Source: CAMTWB01 sp037441775 (GTDB lineage: Bacteria > Desulfobacterota > Syntrophia > Syntrophales > CAMTWB01). Taken from it: 32,706 nt of DNA. Shown here piece by piece: positions 8,761-16,463 of this stretch (its first letter is position 1; each line of letters begins with the position of its first letter). The stretch lies in the NCBI GenBank assembly GCA_037441775.1, contig JBBIRO010000036.1, positions 1 to 32,706 on the forward strand, read 5' to 3'. Both the position numbers and the translations under genes were made by a program. Below the pieces are notes generated by a model. That model did not search any database and was not told the DNA's origin. It saw nothing but the letters and a program-made list of their open reading frames with translations.

Positions 8761-9318
8761 ATGAATCTTGCAATGCCTTATCATAAGGTAAATGTGCTAA
8801 CTGGCTTCAAGACGGCGCGACTCATCGAAGATGCCGCGGAATCGGCCAAAATAATCAAGCGGGCGAAAAGACCCTTGTTTGTGGTGGGCGCCCGGGCACT
8901 CGAATGGAACTTCGACGGGAAGTATGTGATTGAATACGTGGTTGAAATCGCGAAAGCAGCCAATATGCCCATCTGCGCCACGGCCCACACCAAAAAGAAG
9001 CTTCTGGAACTGGGGGTCATACCGGAGAGCACCTATGATATCATTGAGATCATCAATCATCTCAAGGATAAGGACTGGCAGGGAGTCAAGAAGGAAGGGA
9101 ACCACGACCTGGTGGTTTTCATTGCCGTCCGGGCGGATCTGGCCAATCAGGGGCTATCTACCCTCAAGCACTTCGCCCCTCATTTGAGAACCATGACCTT
9201 GTCGCCCTTTTATTATCCCCACGCCAGCTATTCCTGGCCGAATCTCAAGGATGAAAAAGAGAAGTGGCAGGGGTTTTATGAGACTCTTATAGCGGAATTG
9301 AAGAAGAAAGATGCCTAG
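8761..9318 (+). CDS. cdhB: CODH/ACS complex epsilon subunit (CdhB)
   Basis: CdhB is the small subunit that binds CdhA in the archaeal alpha2-epsilon2 CO dehydrogenase; bacterial CODH/ACS lacks it. This 185-residue protein has the expected flavodoxin/Rossmann-like layout: AKRPLFVVGARAL near residue 37, ANMPICATAHTKKKLLELG near residue 65, then a LVVFIAVRADLANQGLSTLKHF stretch and the terminal TLSPFYYPHASYSWPN. A ribosome site AAGGAGG lies seven to nine bases before the ATG. Its presence together with CdhA supports the view that the whole CODH unit is of archaeal type. A weak hairpin terminator follows it. Confidence 0.9.
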   Translation: MNLAMPYHKVNVLTGFKTARLIEDAAESAKIIKRAKRPLFVVGARALEWNFDGKYVIEYVVEIAKAANMPICATAHTKKKLLELGVIPESTYDIIEIINHLKDKDWQGVKKEGNHDLVVFIAVRADLANQGLSTLKHFAPHLRTMTLSPFYYPHASYSWPNLKDEKEKWQGFYETLIAELKKKDA

Positions 9319-9323
9319 GACCA

Positions 9324-9352
9324 AAGTCCGTTGTTTATTGGACGGATTTTTT
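9324..9352 (+). terminator. Weak intra-operon terminator between cdhB and cdhC
   Basis: AAGTCCGT (9324-9331) pairs with ACGGATTT (9342-9349) with one G-U pair and a ten-base loop, and the T-run extends to 9352. It starts six bases after the cdhB stop. The loop is large and the T-run short, so partial termination or a processing hairpin is more likely than a full stop. Confidence 0.45.
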
Positions 9353-9389
9353 ACGTCGCGAAATTTGACCTGAAGAAAGGAGAAGCTGC

Positions 9390-10598
9390 ATGTTTTCTGT
9401 CGATGTTGGACCACAATATGAGGGAGAAGCCGTACGAAAAGAGGATTTCCGAATTGAATTTGGAGGGCCGAAACACAAGTTCAAGGGCGAGCTCGTTACT
9501 GTAAAACCGGCTGCGGAAATCGAGGATGAGAAGGTAGAGGTCATCGGCAAGGATATCGAAGAACTGGGTGAAGGCGCTTCCATTCCCCTGTTCATCAAGA
9601 TTGCCGTAGCGGGAGCGCAGCTCGAAGAGGATATGGAGCCCGTGTTCGAACGCCGGGTTCATATGTACATCAATTACATAGAGGGCTTCTGGCATATGGC
9701 CCAACGGGACGAGATCTGGATGCGGATCCACAAGGATAGCTATGCCAAAGGTCTCAACTCGCTTACTGAAGTGGGCAATATCCTTGTAATGCTTTACAAG
9801 AATGAACTTCCCATTATCGAGCAGATTCAGGTTACCTTTATCACCGACCCGGCGCTGGTGGAAAAAGAAGTTCTCGCGGCCAGGGAAATTTACAAGGCCA
9901 GAGATCTAAGGCTTGAGGGGATCACGGAAGAGGACGTGGATGAATTCTACGGCTGCTCCCTCTGTCAGTCATTTGCCCCCACCCATGTCTGTGTAATTAC
10001 TCCGGAACGGGTCTCCCTCTGCGGGGCGATCAACTGGTTTGACGGGCGCGCCGCCTATAAGATGGATCCGGAAGGTCCTCAGTTTGCGGTAAAAAAGGGC
10101 GAGCTGGCTGATCCGGAGCGGTTTGTTTATACTGGCGTCAATGAGATGATCACGGAAAGATCTCTCGGCAGCAATACGGTATTTTGCCTCCACAGCGCGC
10201 TGGACAGTCCCCACACCTCCTGCGGCTGCTTCCAGTCTATCCTTTTTTACATTCCTGAAGTTGATGGCTTCGGACTTGTTCATCGCGACCACATGGGCGA
10301 CACCGTAACAGGCCAGAAATTTTCTGGAATCGCGGGCGAGGCCTCGGGTGGAAGACAAAACGAGGGCGTTCTGGGCATGGCCATTTCCTATATGAGGTCG
10401 AAGAAATTCATAAAAACCGACGGCGGTCTGAAGCGGATGGTCTGGCTTCCCAAAAGTATAAAGGAACAGCTTAAGGACACGCTGGAAGAGGCCGGCATGT
10501 ACGACAAGATCGCCACTGAAGAAGATGTTAAAAATACCGACGAGTTAGCAGAGTTTCTTAATCGCGTAGGCCACCCCTGGGTCACGGGCCAGGCATAA
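9390..10598 (+). CDS. cdhC: Acetyl-CoA synthase, short archaeal-type beta subunit (CdhC)
   Basis: CdhC joins CO, the methyl group from the corrinoid protein and CoA into acetyl-CoA at the nickel A-cluster (or splits it). The ligands are exact: C189, C192, C201 and C211 have the same spacing as C506, C509, C518 and C528 of the Moorella enzyme, and C278-G279-C280 matches the distal-nickel Cys-Gly-Cys. F195 corresponds to the Moorella active-site Phe512. At 402 residues it lacks the ~310-residue N-terminal CODH-docking domain of bacterial AcsB. It also seems shorter than methanogen CdhC (about 470), missing a C-terminal extension. AAAGGAG precedes the ATG. Confidence 0.95.
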   Translation: MFSVDVGPQYEGEAVRKEDFRIEFGGPKHKFKGELVTVKPAAEIEDEKVEVIGKDIEELGEGASIPLFIKIAVAGAQLEEDMEPVFERRVHMYINYIEGFWHMAQRDEIWMRIHKDSYAKGLNSLTEVGNILVMLYKNELPIIEQIQVTFITDPALVEKEVLAAREIYKARDLRLEGITEEDVDEFYGCSLCQSFAPTHVCVITPERVSLCGAINWFDGRAAYKMDPEGPQFAVKKGELADPERFVYTGVNEMITERSLGSNTVFCLHSALDSPHTSCGCFQSILFYIPEVDGFGLVHRDHMGDTVTGQKFSGIAGEASGGRQNEGVLGMAISYMRSKKFIKTDGGLKRMVWLPKSIKEQLKDTLEEAGMYDKIATEEDVKNTDELAEFLNRVGHPWVTGQA

Positions 10599-10611
10599 AT
10601 GGGAGGGTTTT

Positions 10612-11982
10612 ATGGCACTGAAGGCGTCTGATATTCAGAAAAAATTACCCGAGGGCGGCAAAAAAAATTGCAAGGAATGCGGATTCCCGACTTGCTTTGC
10701 CTTTGCCATGAAATTGGCGGCCCTTGCCGTCTCAGCAGAAAAATGTCCCTATTTACCCGGGGAGATAAAAACCGAACTGGAGGAGGCCCTGGCCCCGCCC
10801 GTTAAATTGGTCACGGTTGGAGTGGGGGACTTGGCGTTCAGCACCGGTGAAGAAGAGGTGCTCTACCGACACGAGAAGACCTTCTACCGGGCATCGGGAA
10901 TCGCAATTATGATCTCCGATGCGGACGAGGAATCAATCTCCTTAAAGAAAGTTCAAAAATTAAAGGAGATGCAGTTTGACCGGATTGGCCAGCAGTTGAA
11001 GGCCAACCTGGTGGCCGTCAAGTTTTCCGGCAATGTCTTGAAATATCTCGATCTCGTGGCGAAAGTGGCCGGCCTTGGGTTCCCGCTGATTCTGATTTGC
11101 CGGGATTTGGATACCCTGTTTAAGGCCCGGGATCTGGTAGCGGATAAAAAGCCCCTATTGTATCCCATCACCAAAGATAATCTGGAAGCGGCGCTGCCAA
11201 AAATCAAAGAAAAACCAACAGCGATCGGCGTCAAGGCGCAGGGGATCGAGGAGCTCATTCCCATTACCACCCGGCTTAAAGAGGAAGGGGTGCTGGATGT
11301 GGTTGTCGATCCTTCTCCCCGCTCACTTTCGGATATGATCCGAGACTATACCCTAATCCGCCGGGCGGCGCTGAAAAAGAGCTTCCGGCCCCTGGGTTAT
11401 CCGATTATCTCGCTGCCCTGCGAGCTGACCGGGAACATGAATGAGCAGATCCTGCTGGCCGCGGCAGGCGTCATCAAATATGCCGGGATCATCGTTTTGT
11501 CCGACTTCGAGAAGAATTCCCTCTATCCGCTTCTCGTCTTAAGGCAGAACATCTACACCGACCCCCGGGTGCCCCTAGCCGTCGAACAGAAGGTTTATGA
11601 AATCGGCAACGTAAACGCAGACTCCCCGGTTTTCTTGACCACCAACTTTGCGCTCACCTATTTCGCCGTGGCCAACGAGATCGAAAACAGCAAGATCCCA
11701 TCCTATCTCTGTGTTAAAGATACCGAGGGGTTATGTGTCCTTGCCGCCTGGTCCACCGGTAAGCTCAACGGCGAGACAATTGCTCCTTTTGTTAAGAAAT
11801 CGGGAGTGGCCGACAAGATTAACAACAAGAGGGTAATCATTCCTGGTCTTGTCGCCCGGATCAAGGGAGAACTGGAAGAGGAACTGCCGGACTGGGAAAT
11901 TGTCGTTGGACCCCGAGAGGCCAGCGATATCCCTGTGGTTCTTCCCAAAATGGTCGAGAAGTGGCAGGCACAAAACCCCTGA
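10612..11982 (+). CDS. acsC: Corrinoid iron-sulfur protein large subunit
   Basis: AcsC (CdhE, gamma) binds the cobamide cofactor and a low-potential [4Fe-4S] cluster that re-reduces cobalt. The N-terminal cluster motif is C20-x2-C23-x4-C28-x16-C45 (NCKECGFPTC). A TIM-barrel middle and a C-terminal cobamide-binding region follow, with the ITTNFALTYF-type stretch near residue 345. The length of 456 residues is normal. GGGAGGG lies six bases before the ATG. The gene ends in TGATG overlap with the next gene. With acsD it forms the methyl carrier; the two CFeSP genes are split to opposite ends of the CODH/ACS genes here. Confidence 0.94.
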   Translation: MALKASDIQKKLPEGGKKNCKECGFPTCFAFAMKLAALAVSAEKCPYLPGEIKTELEEALAPPVKLVTVGVGDLAFSTGEEEVLYRHEKTFYRASGIAIMISDADEESISLKKVQKLKEMQFDRIGQQLKANLVAVKFSGNVLKYLDLVAKVAGLGFPLILICRDLDTLFKARDLVADKKPLLYPITKDNLEAALPKIKEKPTAIGVKAQGIEELIPITTRLKEEGVLDVVVDPSPRSLSDMIRDYTLIRRAALKKSFRPLGYPIISLPCELTGNMNEQILLAAAGVIKYAGIIVLSDFEKNSLYPLLVLRQNIYTDPRVPLAVEQKVYEIGNVNADSPVFLTTNFALTYFAVANEIENSKIPSYLCVKDTEGLCVLAAWSTGKLNGETIAPFVKKSGVADKINNKRVIIPGLVARIKGELEEELPDWEIVVGPREASDIPVVLPKMVEKWQAQNP

Positions 11983-12467
11983 TGGAAGAGTTGAAACAAA
12001 TTGAAGATATTTTAGCTAGGCACGTGACGGAACGGGAAGAATTACTTCCCGTTCTGCAGGAAATTCAAGAAAAGATGGGCTACCTGTCGGCTGAGGCAAT
12101 GGAACAGGTGGCCCATTTTTTTAATCTGCCCAAAGCCGAGATATACGGCGTTGTTACCTTTTATAAAAAATTCCGCAGAAAGCCTGCCGGAAAATATCCC
12201 ATCGAGGTTTGTCAGGGGACGGCCTGTTACCTACTGGGCGGGAACTTTATTCTCGATGCCTTGAGCAGAGAACTCCAGATCAATAGCGGCGATACTACCG
12301 ACGACCATACCTACAGCCTGAATACCGCCTCCTGTTTCGGCTGCTGCAATGCTGCTCCGGTGGTCAAGCTGAATAGTGAAGTCTATTCCCGAATGACGCC
12401 CGGGAAGGTAGAAGAGCTTCTGATCAACCTCCGAGCAAGGGAAACCGACAAAAAAGTGGGCGCGTGA
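11982..12467 (+). CDS. NuoE-like thioredoxin-fold [2Fe-2S] subunit of a soluble NADH module
   Basis: This is a 161-residue NuoE/HndA/HydC-type electron-transfer subunit. The [2Fe-2S] ligands are C77 and C82 (VCQGTACYLLGG) and C118 and C122 (SCFGCC) in the usual C-x4-C and C-x3-C pattern. The ATG at 11982 overlaps the acsC stop as TGATG, the typical coupling. A GTG 21 bases upstream is a less likely start. It works with the next gene as the NADH-oxidising half of a ferredoxin- or enzyme-linked complex. Being translationally coupled to the CODH/ACS genes suggests that it supplies or removes electrons for the Wood-Ljungdahl pathway. Confidence 0.9.
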   Translation: MEELKQIEDILARHVTEREELLPVLQEIQEKMGYLSAEAMEQVAHFFNLPKAEIYGVVTFYKKFRRKPAGKYPIEVCQGTACYLLGGNFILDALSRELQINSGDTTDDHTYSLNTASCFGCCNAAPVVKLNSEVYSRMTPGKVEELLINLRARETDKKVGA

Positions 12468-14380
12468 CTTTGGTCATGGGAAACAGCATGAATTATATCC
12501 AGCTTAGGGACGCGGCCAGGCAATTCTACGTGCAACGAAGGCAGCAGGGATTCCCGAAGATATTTGTCGGTTGCGCCACCTGCGGTATTTCCGTGGGCGC
12601 TCTCCAGGTGGTGGAGGCTTTTGAAAATGAGCTAAAAAAGTATTCACTGGCTGCGGAAATTATCAAGGTAGGCTGTTTAGGTATCTGTTTCGCCGAGCCC
12701 CTCGTCTATATAATGAAGGATCCGGATCTCACCATCTGCTATAAAAACCTGCGCCCGGAAGACGCTGCAAGAATTGTTTACAACTATTTCATCGCCGATG
12801 ACCCCTGTTTTGATCTTGCTTTGGGAACTCTGGAGATGAGGGATGGCGGCGCACCTTATATCCCGGAACTGGAAAGATTCGAAAAAGAAGAACGGATCAT
12901 CCTGCGCCACTCCGGAATAGTTGACCCGGAAGAAATCCGGGAGTACCTTGCCCTGGACGGTTACGAAGCCCTGGATCGGGCTCTGGCCCTTCCCCGCGAA
13001 GAGATTATCGGCAAGATCAAGCGATCTGGTTTAAGAGGACTGGGGGGGGCGGGCTTCGCCGCGGGAAAGAAATGGGAAGAATGCTACCTGGCGCAATCGC
13101 ACCCCAAATACGTCATCTGCAACGCTGACGAGGGCGATCCGGGCGCCTTCATGGACCGGGTGATCCTGGAGAGTTCTCCGCACCAGGTGATTGAAGGAAT
13201 GGCCATCTGCGGTTATGCCGTTGGAGCTAATCAGGGATATCTTTATATTCGTTCCGAATACCCTCTGGCCATTGAGAGAATAAAAATCGCCCTGGCTCAG
13301 GCCAGGGAGTCCGGTCTTCTGGGGGAGAATATTCTGGGGACGGGTTATAGTTTTGACATCAGGGTGTTTCCCGGGGCTGGCGCCTTTGTCTGCGGAGAGT
13401 CCACGGCTCTGATGTACTCGATCGAGGGGAGAAGACCCATGCCGCGGGTGCGGCCGCCGCATTCAGTACTGGAGGGGCTCTTCCGGAAGCCAACCCTGCT
13501 CAACAACGTAAAAACGTTTTCCTGCATCCCCCCGATAATCCTCAAAGGCGAGGAGTGGTTTGCGGGTATCGGCACCCCCCGCTCCAAGGGGACCACCGTC
13601 TTTGCCCTGGCCGGTAAAATTAGAGATTCGGGGCTCGCCGAAGTAAGGATGGGGACCACCCTGCGGGAGGTTATTTATCAGATCGGAGGAGGGATTAAGG
13701 CTGAGAAGCCCCTGAAGGCGATCCAGGTCGGGGGACCATCGGGCGGTTGTATTCCGGCCGAGTACCTGGATACCCCCGTAGATTTTGATTCCCTGCAGCA
13801 TCTGGGTTCCATGATGGGGTCCGGCGGTTTGATTGTTCTGGATGAGGGAACCTGCATGGTGGATCTGGCCAGGTTTTTTGTTTCCTTTACCCAGGGCGAG
13901 AGCTGCGGCAAATGCTCCTTCTGCCGGATTGGGACCAAGCATCTCTTGGTTTTGCTCGAAGAGATTACCAAAGGGGAAGGCACGCCCGAGCATATCGGGT
14001 TGCTGCAAGACCTCTGCGAAACCATGGTTGATGGTTCCTTGTGTGGCCACGGACAGACTGCACCGAATCCGGTCTTGACCACCTTGCGGCATTTCAAAGA
14101 CGAGTACACCGCCCACATCGTGGAAAAGAGATGTCCGGCTCTGGTATGCCGGGAACTCATTTCCTATTACATTGACCGGGGAAAATGTCACCGGGGCTGC
14201 GAGCATTGCGTGCTGACCTGCCCGGCAGAAGCAATCAGGGCCGACGAGATGAACATCAAGGTCATTGACCAGACGAAATGCCTGAAGTGCAACATTTGTC
14301 TTGATGTGTGCCCCAGGGAGTATGCGGCGGTGCTGAAATTATCACCGAAGCTGGAGGTACCCCAGATCTTAAATGGATAG
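12464..14380 (+). CDS. NuoF-like flavin/Fe-S NADH dehydrogenase subunit (HydB/HndC type)
   Basis: A 638-residue subunit that binds NADH and FMN. Its domains in order are: an N-terminal [2Fe-2S] thioredoxin-like domain (C37, C40, C71, C75); an FMN/NADH domain with GLRGLGGAGFAAGKKW near residue 190 and NADEGDPGAFMDR near 220; a [4Fe-4S] motif ESCGKCSFCRIGT near 480; and a C-terminal two-cluster ferredoxin (CHRGCEHCVLTCP and CLKCNICLDVCP). This layout is that of HydB/HndC-like subunits of electron-bifurcating hydrogenases and formate dehydrogenases. The start is GTG overlapping the previous stop as GTGA; ATGs at 12476 and 12488 are possible alternatives. No catalytic partner lies nearby. Confidence 0.92.
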   Translation: MTLVMGNSMNYIQLRDAARQFYVQRRQQGFPKIFVGCATCGISVGALQVVEAFENELKKYSLAAEIIKVGCLGICFAEPLVYIMKDPDLTICYKNLRPEDAARIVYNYFIADDPCFDLALGTLEMRDGGAPYIPELERFEKEERIILRHSGIVDPEEIREYLALDGYEALDRALALPREEIIGKIKRSGLRGLGGAGFAAGKKWEECYLAQSHPKYVICNADEGDPGAFMDRVILESSPHQVIEGMAICGYAVGANQGYLYIRSEYPLAIERIKIALAQARESGLLGENILGTGYSFDIRVFPGAGAFVCGESTALMYSIEGRRPMPRVRPPHSVLEGLFRKPTLLNNVKTFSCIPPIILKGEEWFAGIGTPRSKGTTVFALAGKIRDSGLAEVRMGTTLREVIYQIGGGIKAEKPLKAIQVGGPSGGCIPAEYLDTPVDFDSLQHLGSMMGSGGLIVLDEGTCMVDLARFFVSFTQGESCGKCSFCRIGTKHLLVLLEEITKGEGTPEHIGLLQDLCETMVDGSLCGHGQTAPNPVLTTLRHFKDEYTAHIVEKRCPALVCRELISYYIDRGKCHRGCEHCVLTCPAEAIRADEMNIKVIDQTKCLKCNICLDVCPREYAAVLKLSPKLEVPQILNG

Positions 14381-14637
14381 AGGGCAGCTACCCGGAATTT
14401 TAAAGTGGGCGTAAGGGACAAAAGTAAGGAGCATCATCACTCCGTCGGCTTTGCAGTTGTGGGTCATCACCGTTGCGCCGGGAACCCGGCCGTTTGAGAC
14501 GATCAGCTTGAGCACATAAAAAAGGCAATCCACTTTCTTAGTCATAAACTGGAAAAACTCGCCGTGATAGGGTTATGAGTTGATGAAAACTGTGAAGTCC
14601 ATGAAGTTATGAAAGACGAACCGGAACAGGGGTAGCG
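14381..14637. other. 257-base spacer interrupting the NADH-module genes
   Basis: Between the NuoF-like gene and the HoxU-like gene there is no clear plus-strand gene, terminator or strong promoter, although the flanking genes should be cotranscribed. On the minus strand an unbroken 58-codon frame runs from an ATG at 14543-14545 to a TAA at 14369-14371, antisense to the end of the NuoF-like gene. It has no ribosome site and I recognise no family. The spacer may be a decayed gene or a transcribed linker. Confidence 0.4.
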
Positions 14638-15327
14638 ATGATTTCACTCATCATTGACGACATGGAAGTGACGGCCCGGCCCGGGGAGAAGATCCTTTGG
14701 GCGGCGCTGCGGGCAGGCATCGCGATCCCCCACCTCTGCGCCATGCCGGAAGATGAATTGGCCTTCGGCGCCTGCCGGCTCTGCCTGGTGGAGGTGGAAC
14801 GGGCGGGAAACCAGGTCCTGGTTACGGCCTGCTCAGAGCCGGCGCGGGAGGGGATGAAAATCATCACCGCAAGCGATAAAATCAAGAGACTCAGGCGCAT
14901 GGCCTTTGAACTCATCATGAGCGATCACCAGATCGACTGTAAGAATTGCGCCAAGAATAAGGAGTGCCGGCTTATAAGAATTGCGAAGCTGTTAAAGGTG
15001 AAACTTAAACCCGAGAGACTGCGCGGCATCTATCGGCCGCTTCCAGCCGACTATTCCCATCCCTTCTTTGTCTATGACCCGAAAAAATGCGTCAAGTGCG
15101 GCAAATGCGTTCTCACCTGCGAAAGGCAGGGGAAGTCTTTTCTGACTTTTGCCCACCGGGGATTTGATATGATCGTTTCCACCTTCGACGCCACTCCCCT
15201 TTCGGCAACCGGCTGTGAGTCCCATTTTGAATGCGTAGATGTTTGCCCCACAGGGGCCTTGTTTCATAAAAAAGAAGGAGGCAAGAAACAGGATGGACAG
15301 GAAATACTTTACCCTGAAGGAAATTGA
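14638..15327 (+). CDS. HoxU / NuoG-N-terminal-like Fe-S electron-transfer subunit
   Basis: A 229-residue protein matching the N-terminal third of NuoG, HydA or NAD-linked formate dehydrogenases, or free-standing HoxU. It has a plant-type [2Fe-2S] domain (C34 then the GACRLCLVEVE region and a Cys near 63), a His-Cys D-region around HQIDCKNC near residue 100, and a ferredoxin domain with C151, C154, C157 and C161 plus C193, C199 and C203. In this last motif the second Cys is replaced by H196 (C-E-S-H-F-E-C). It probably bridges the NuoE/F-like subunits to an unlinked catalytic partner. AGGGG precedes the ATG. Length excludes a full NuoG or FDH catalytic subunit. Confidence 0.88.
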   Translation: MISLIIDDMEVTARPGEKILWAALRAGIAIPHLCAMPEDELAFGACRLCLVEVERAGNQVLVTACSEPAREGMKIITASDKIKRLRRMAFELIMSDHQIDCKNCAKNKECRLIRIAKLLKVKLKPERLRGIYRPLPADYSHPFFVYDPKKCVKCGKCVLTCERQGKSFLTFAHRGFDMIVSTFDATPLSATGCESHFECVDVCPTGALFHKKEGGKKQDGQEILYPEGN

Positions 15328-15721
15328 GGGGGTTATTGTTCATGATATCTACCTCAAAAAAGAGGTGGAGCGCCGGGCGCCGGCTTTTGAGTTTCTCGCC
15401 GACCCAAAGGATGCGGCTGATTTTATTGGCGGAGAGTTAATACCACGGCCGGAGATTCGTTGCGATTGGATGATTAAGAAACCGCTTTTCCCCGGCTCAG
15501 ACGTCTATTTTCTCTACAACCGGAAGGATGACGAACTGCCCGCATCGATGCAGGTGCTTTTTGCCGGCGCGGCGATTGAAGATGTGTGCGGCGAGGACCT
15601 GGCGGTGATGGCAATTTCGGTGATCAATCACCTCATCCGTCATATCCGGAATCAAATCCGCACAAGGATCTGCCCGATATTTGCAATAGGGTGTAATGCG
15701 CTATCCGGCGGCCAGCAATAA
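15293..15721 (+). CDS. Unknown soluble protein, weakly DUF3786-like
   Basis: I chose the ATG at 15293 because GGAGG (15277-15281) lies 11 bases upstream; the 142-residue product overlaps the end of the HoxU-like gene by 35 bases in another frame. The middle, with DVYFLYNRKDDELPAS, then QVLFAGAAIEDVCGEDLAVM, recalls DUF3786-type proteins that occur near corrinoid and Fe-S genes in anaerobes, but I am not certain of this. It ends in RTRICPIFAIGCNA with two Cys. No signal peptide or membrane span is seen. The overlap suggests cotranslation with the NADH module. Its function is not known. Confidence 0.7.
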   Translation: MDRKYFTLKEIEGVIVHDIYLKKEVERRAPAFEFLADPKDAADFIGGELIPRPEIRCDWMIKKPLFPGSDVYFLYNRKDDELPASMQVLFAGAAIEDVCGEDLAVMAISVINHLIRHIRNQIRTRICPIFAIGCNALSGGQQ

Positions 15722-15827
15722 CTTCTTGACCCATTTTGCTCAATAATGCGATAGATTAAAAAATGAGTGGGACGATGACTTATCTGTCCTGTTGTGACCT
15801 TTTAACCAAATATTAGGAGGGATCGCC

Positions 15828-16388
15828 ATGAAATTCTTAAAGGGTTTACGTTTTTCGTTGATTGTTGCAGTCTTGTTGTCACTGGTCGTCCTTGGTTGTG
15901 CCACCGCTCCGCCTAAAATGCTGGATCGTGCGCTTAAAGGCCCCCAGGTGGTGGTGAACCCTCAGGAAATTCCACTCGGTGTGGCAAGCCTGATGGAGAT
16001 GAATATGATCATTGAGGGCGCCGGATTCAGACCGGCGGACACAATATTGATTTCGCTTGTGGGTCAGAAGGATATCGATGTTGCCCTTTCGCTGGCCAAA
16101 GTTGCCGCGGATGGAACCTTCAAGGCCGAATTCGGCCAGTCCCAGCAGGCCAGCTTGTCCAAAGTGATGGGGATACTGAAGGCCGGCACCAGAACCAATG
16201 AAAAGGGTGAAACCGTGATGGTGATCACCAGAGATCCCATTCCGAAGGGATCCTATAAAATAAGGGCCACCAGTCTCATCGCACCGCTTACGGCGGAGAC
16301 GCCGGTGGAGGTGGCCAGCCCCCCGATTGTGGGTCGTATCAAAGACGTACTGGGCAAGATGCTGGGTAAAATAGAAGATAAGAGATGA
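15828..16388 (+). CDS. Outer-membrane-type lipoprotein of unknown function
   Basis: The 186-residue product has a basic N-terminus (MKFLKGLRFS), a hydrophobic core and a lipobox LVVLGC with the lipidated Cys at residue 24 followed by Ala. By the +2 rule it would go to the outer membrane. The mature part is predicted soluble. It looks like a single beta-rich (immunoglobulin-like or IPT-like) unit: NPQEIPLGVASL, then IEGAGFRPADTILISL, then PIPKGSYKIRATS. That pattern is common in cell-surface domains. TTAGGAGG lies eight bases before the ATG. It is not an obvious partner of the neighbouring metabolic genes. Confidence 0.85.
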   Translation: MKFLKGLRFSLIVAVLLSLVVLGCATAPPKMLDRALKGPQVVVNPQEIPLGVASLMEMNMIIEGAGFRPADTILISLVGQKDIDVALSLAKVAADGTFKAEFGQSQQASLSKVMGILKAGTRTNEKGETVMVITRDPIPKGSYKIRATSLIAPLTAETPVEVASPPIVGRIKDVLGKMLGKIEDKR

Positions 16389-16446
16389 TTTTCCTCGGCT
16401 TAGCCTAAGAGGCACCGGTTTGATATTCGGGGGAACCTGACTTGCG

Positions 16447-16463
16447 TGTCAAATGTATTGACA
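16447..16463. promoter_or_regulatory. Perfect inverted repeat TGTCAA-N5-TTGACA
   Basis: TGTCAA (16447-16452) and TTGACA (16458-16463) form a perfect 6-bp dyad with a five-base spacer. The right half doubles as the -35 box of a candidate promoter. The layout resembles operators of CRP/FNR-type regulators such as CooA or HcpR, but the spacing of the TGTCA and TGACA halves (seven bases) is one more than the six I recall for CooA. The regulator is not identified. Confidence 0.45.

Noticed and set aside
16447..16463. Calling the dyad a CooA site
   Set aside because: The half-sites are similar but the gap is seven bases, not six, and no CooA gene is in the window.
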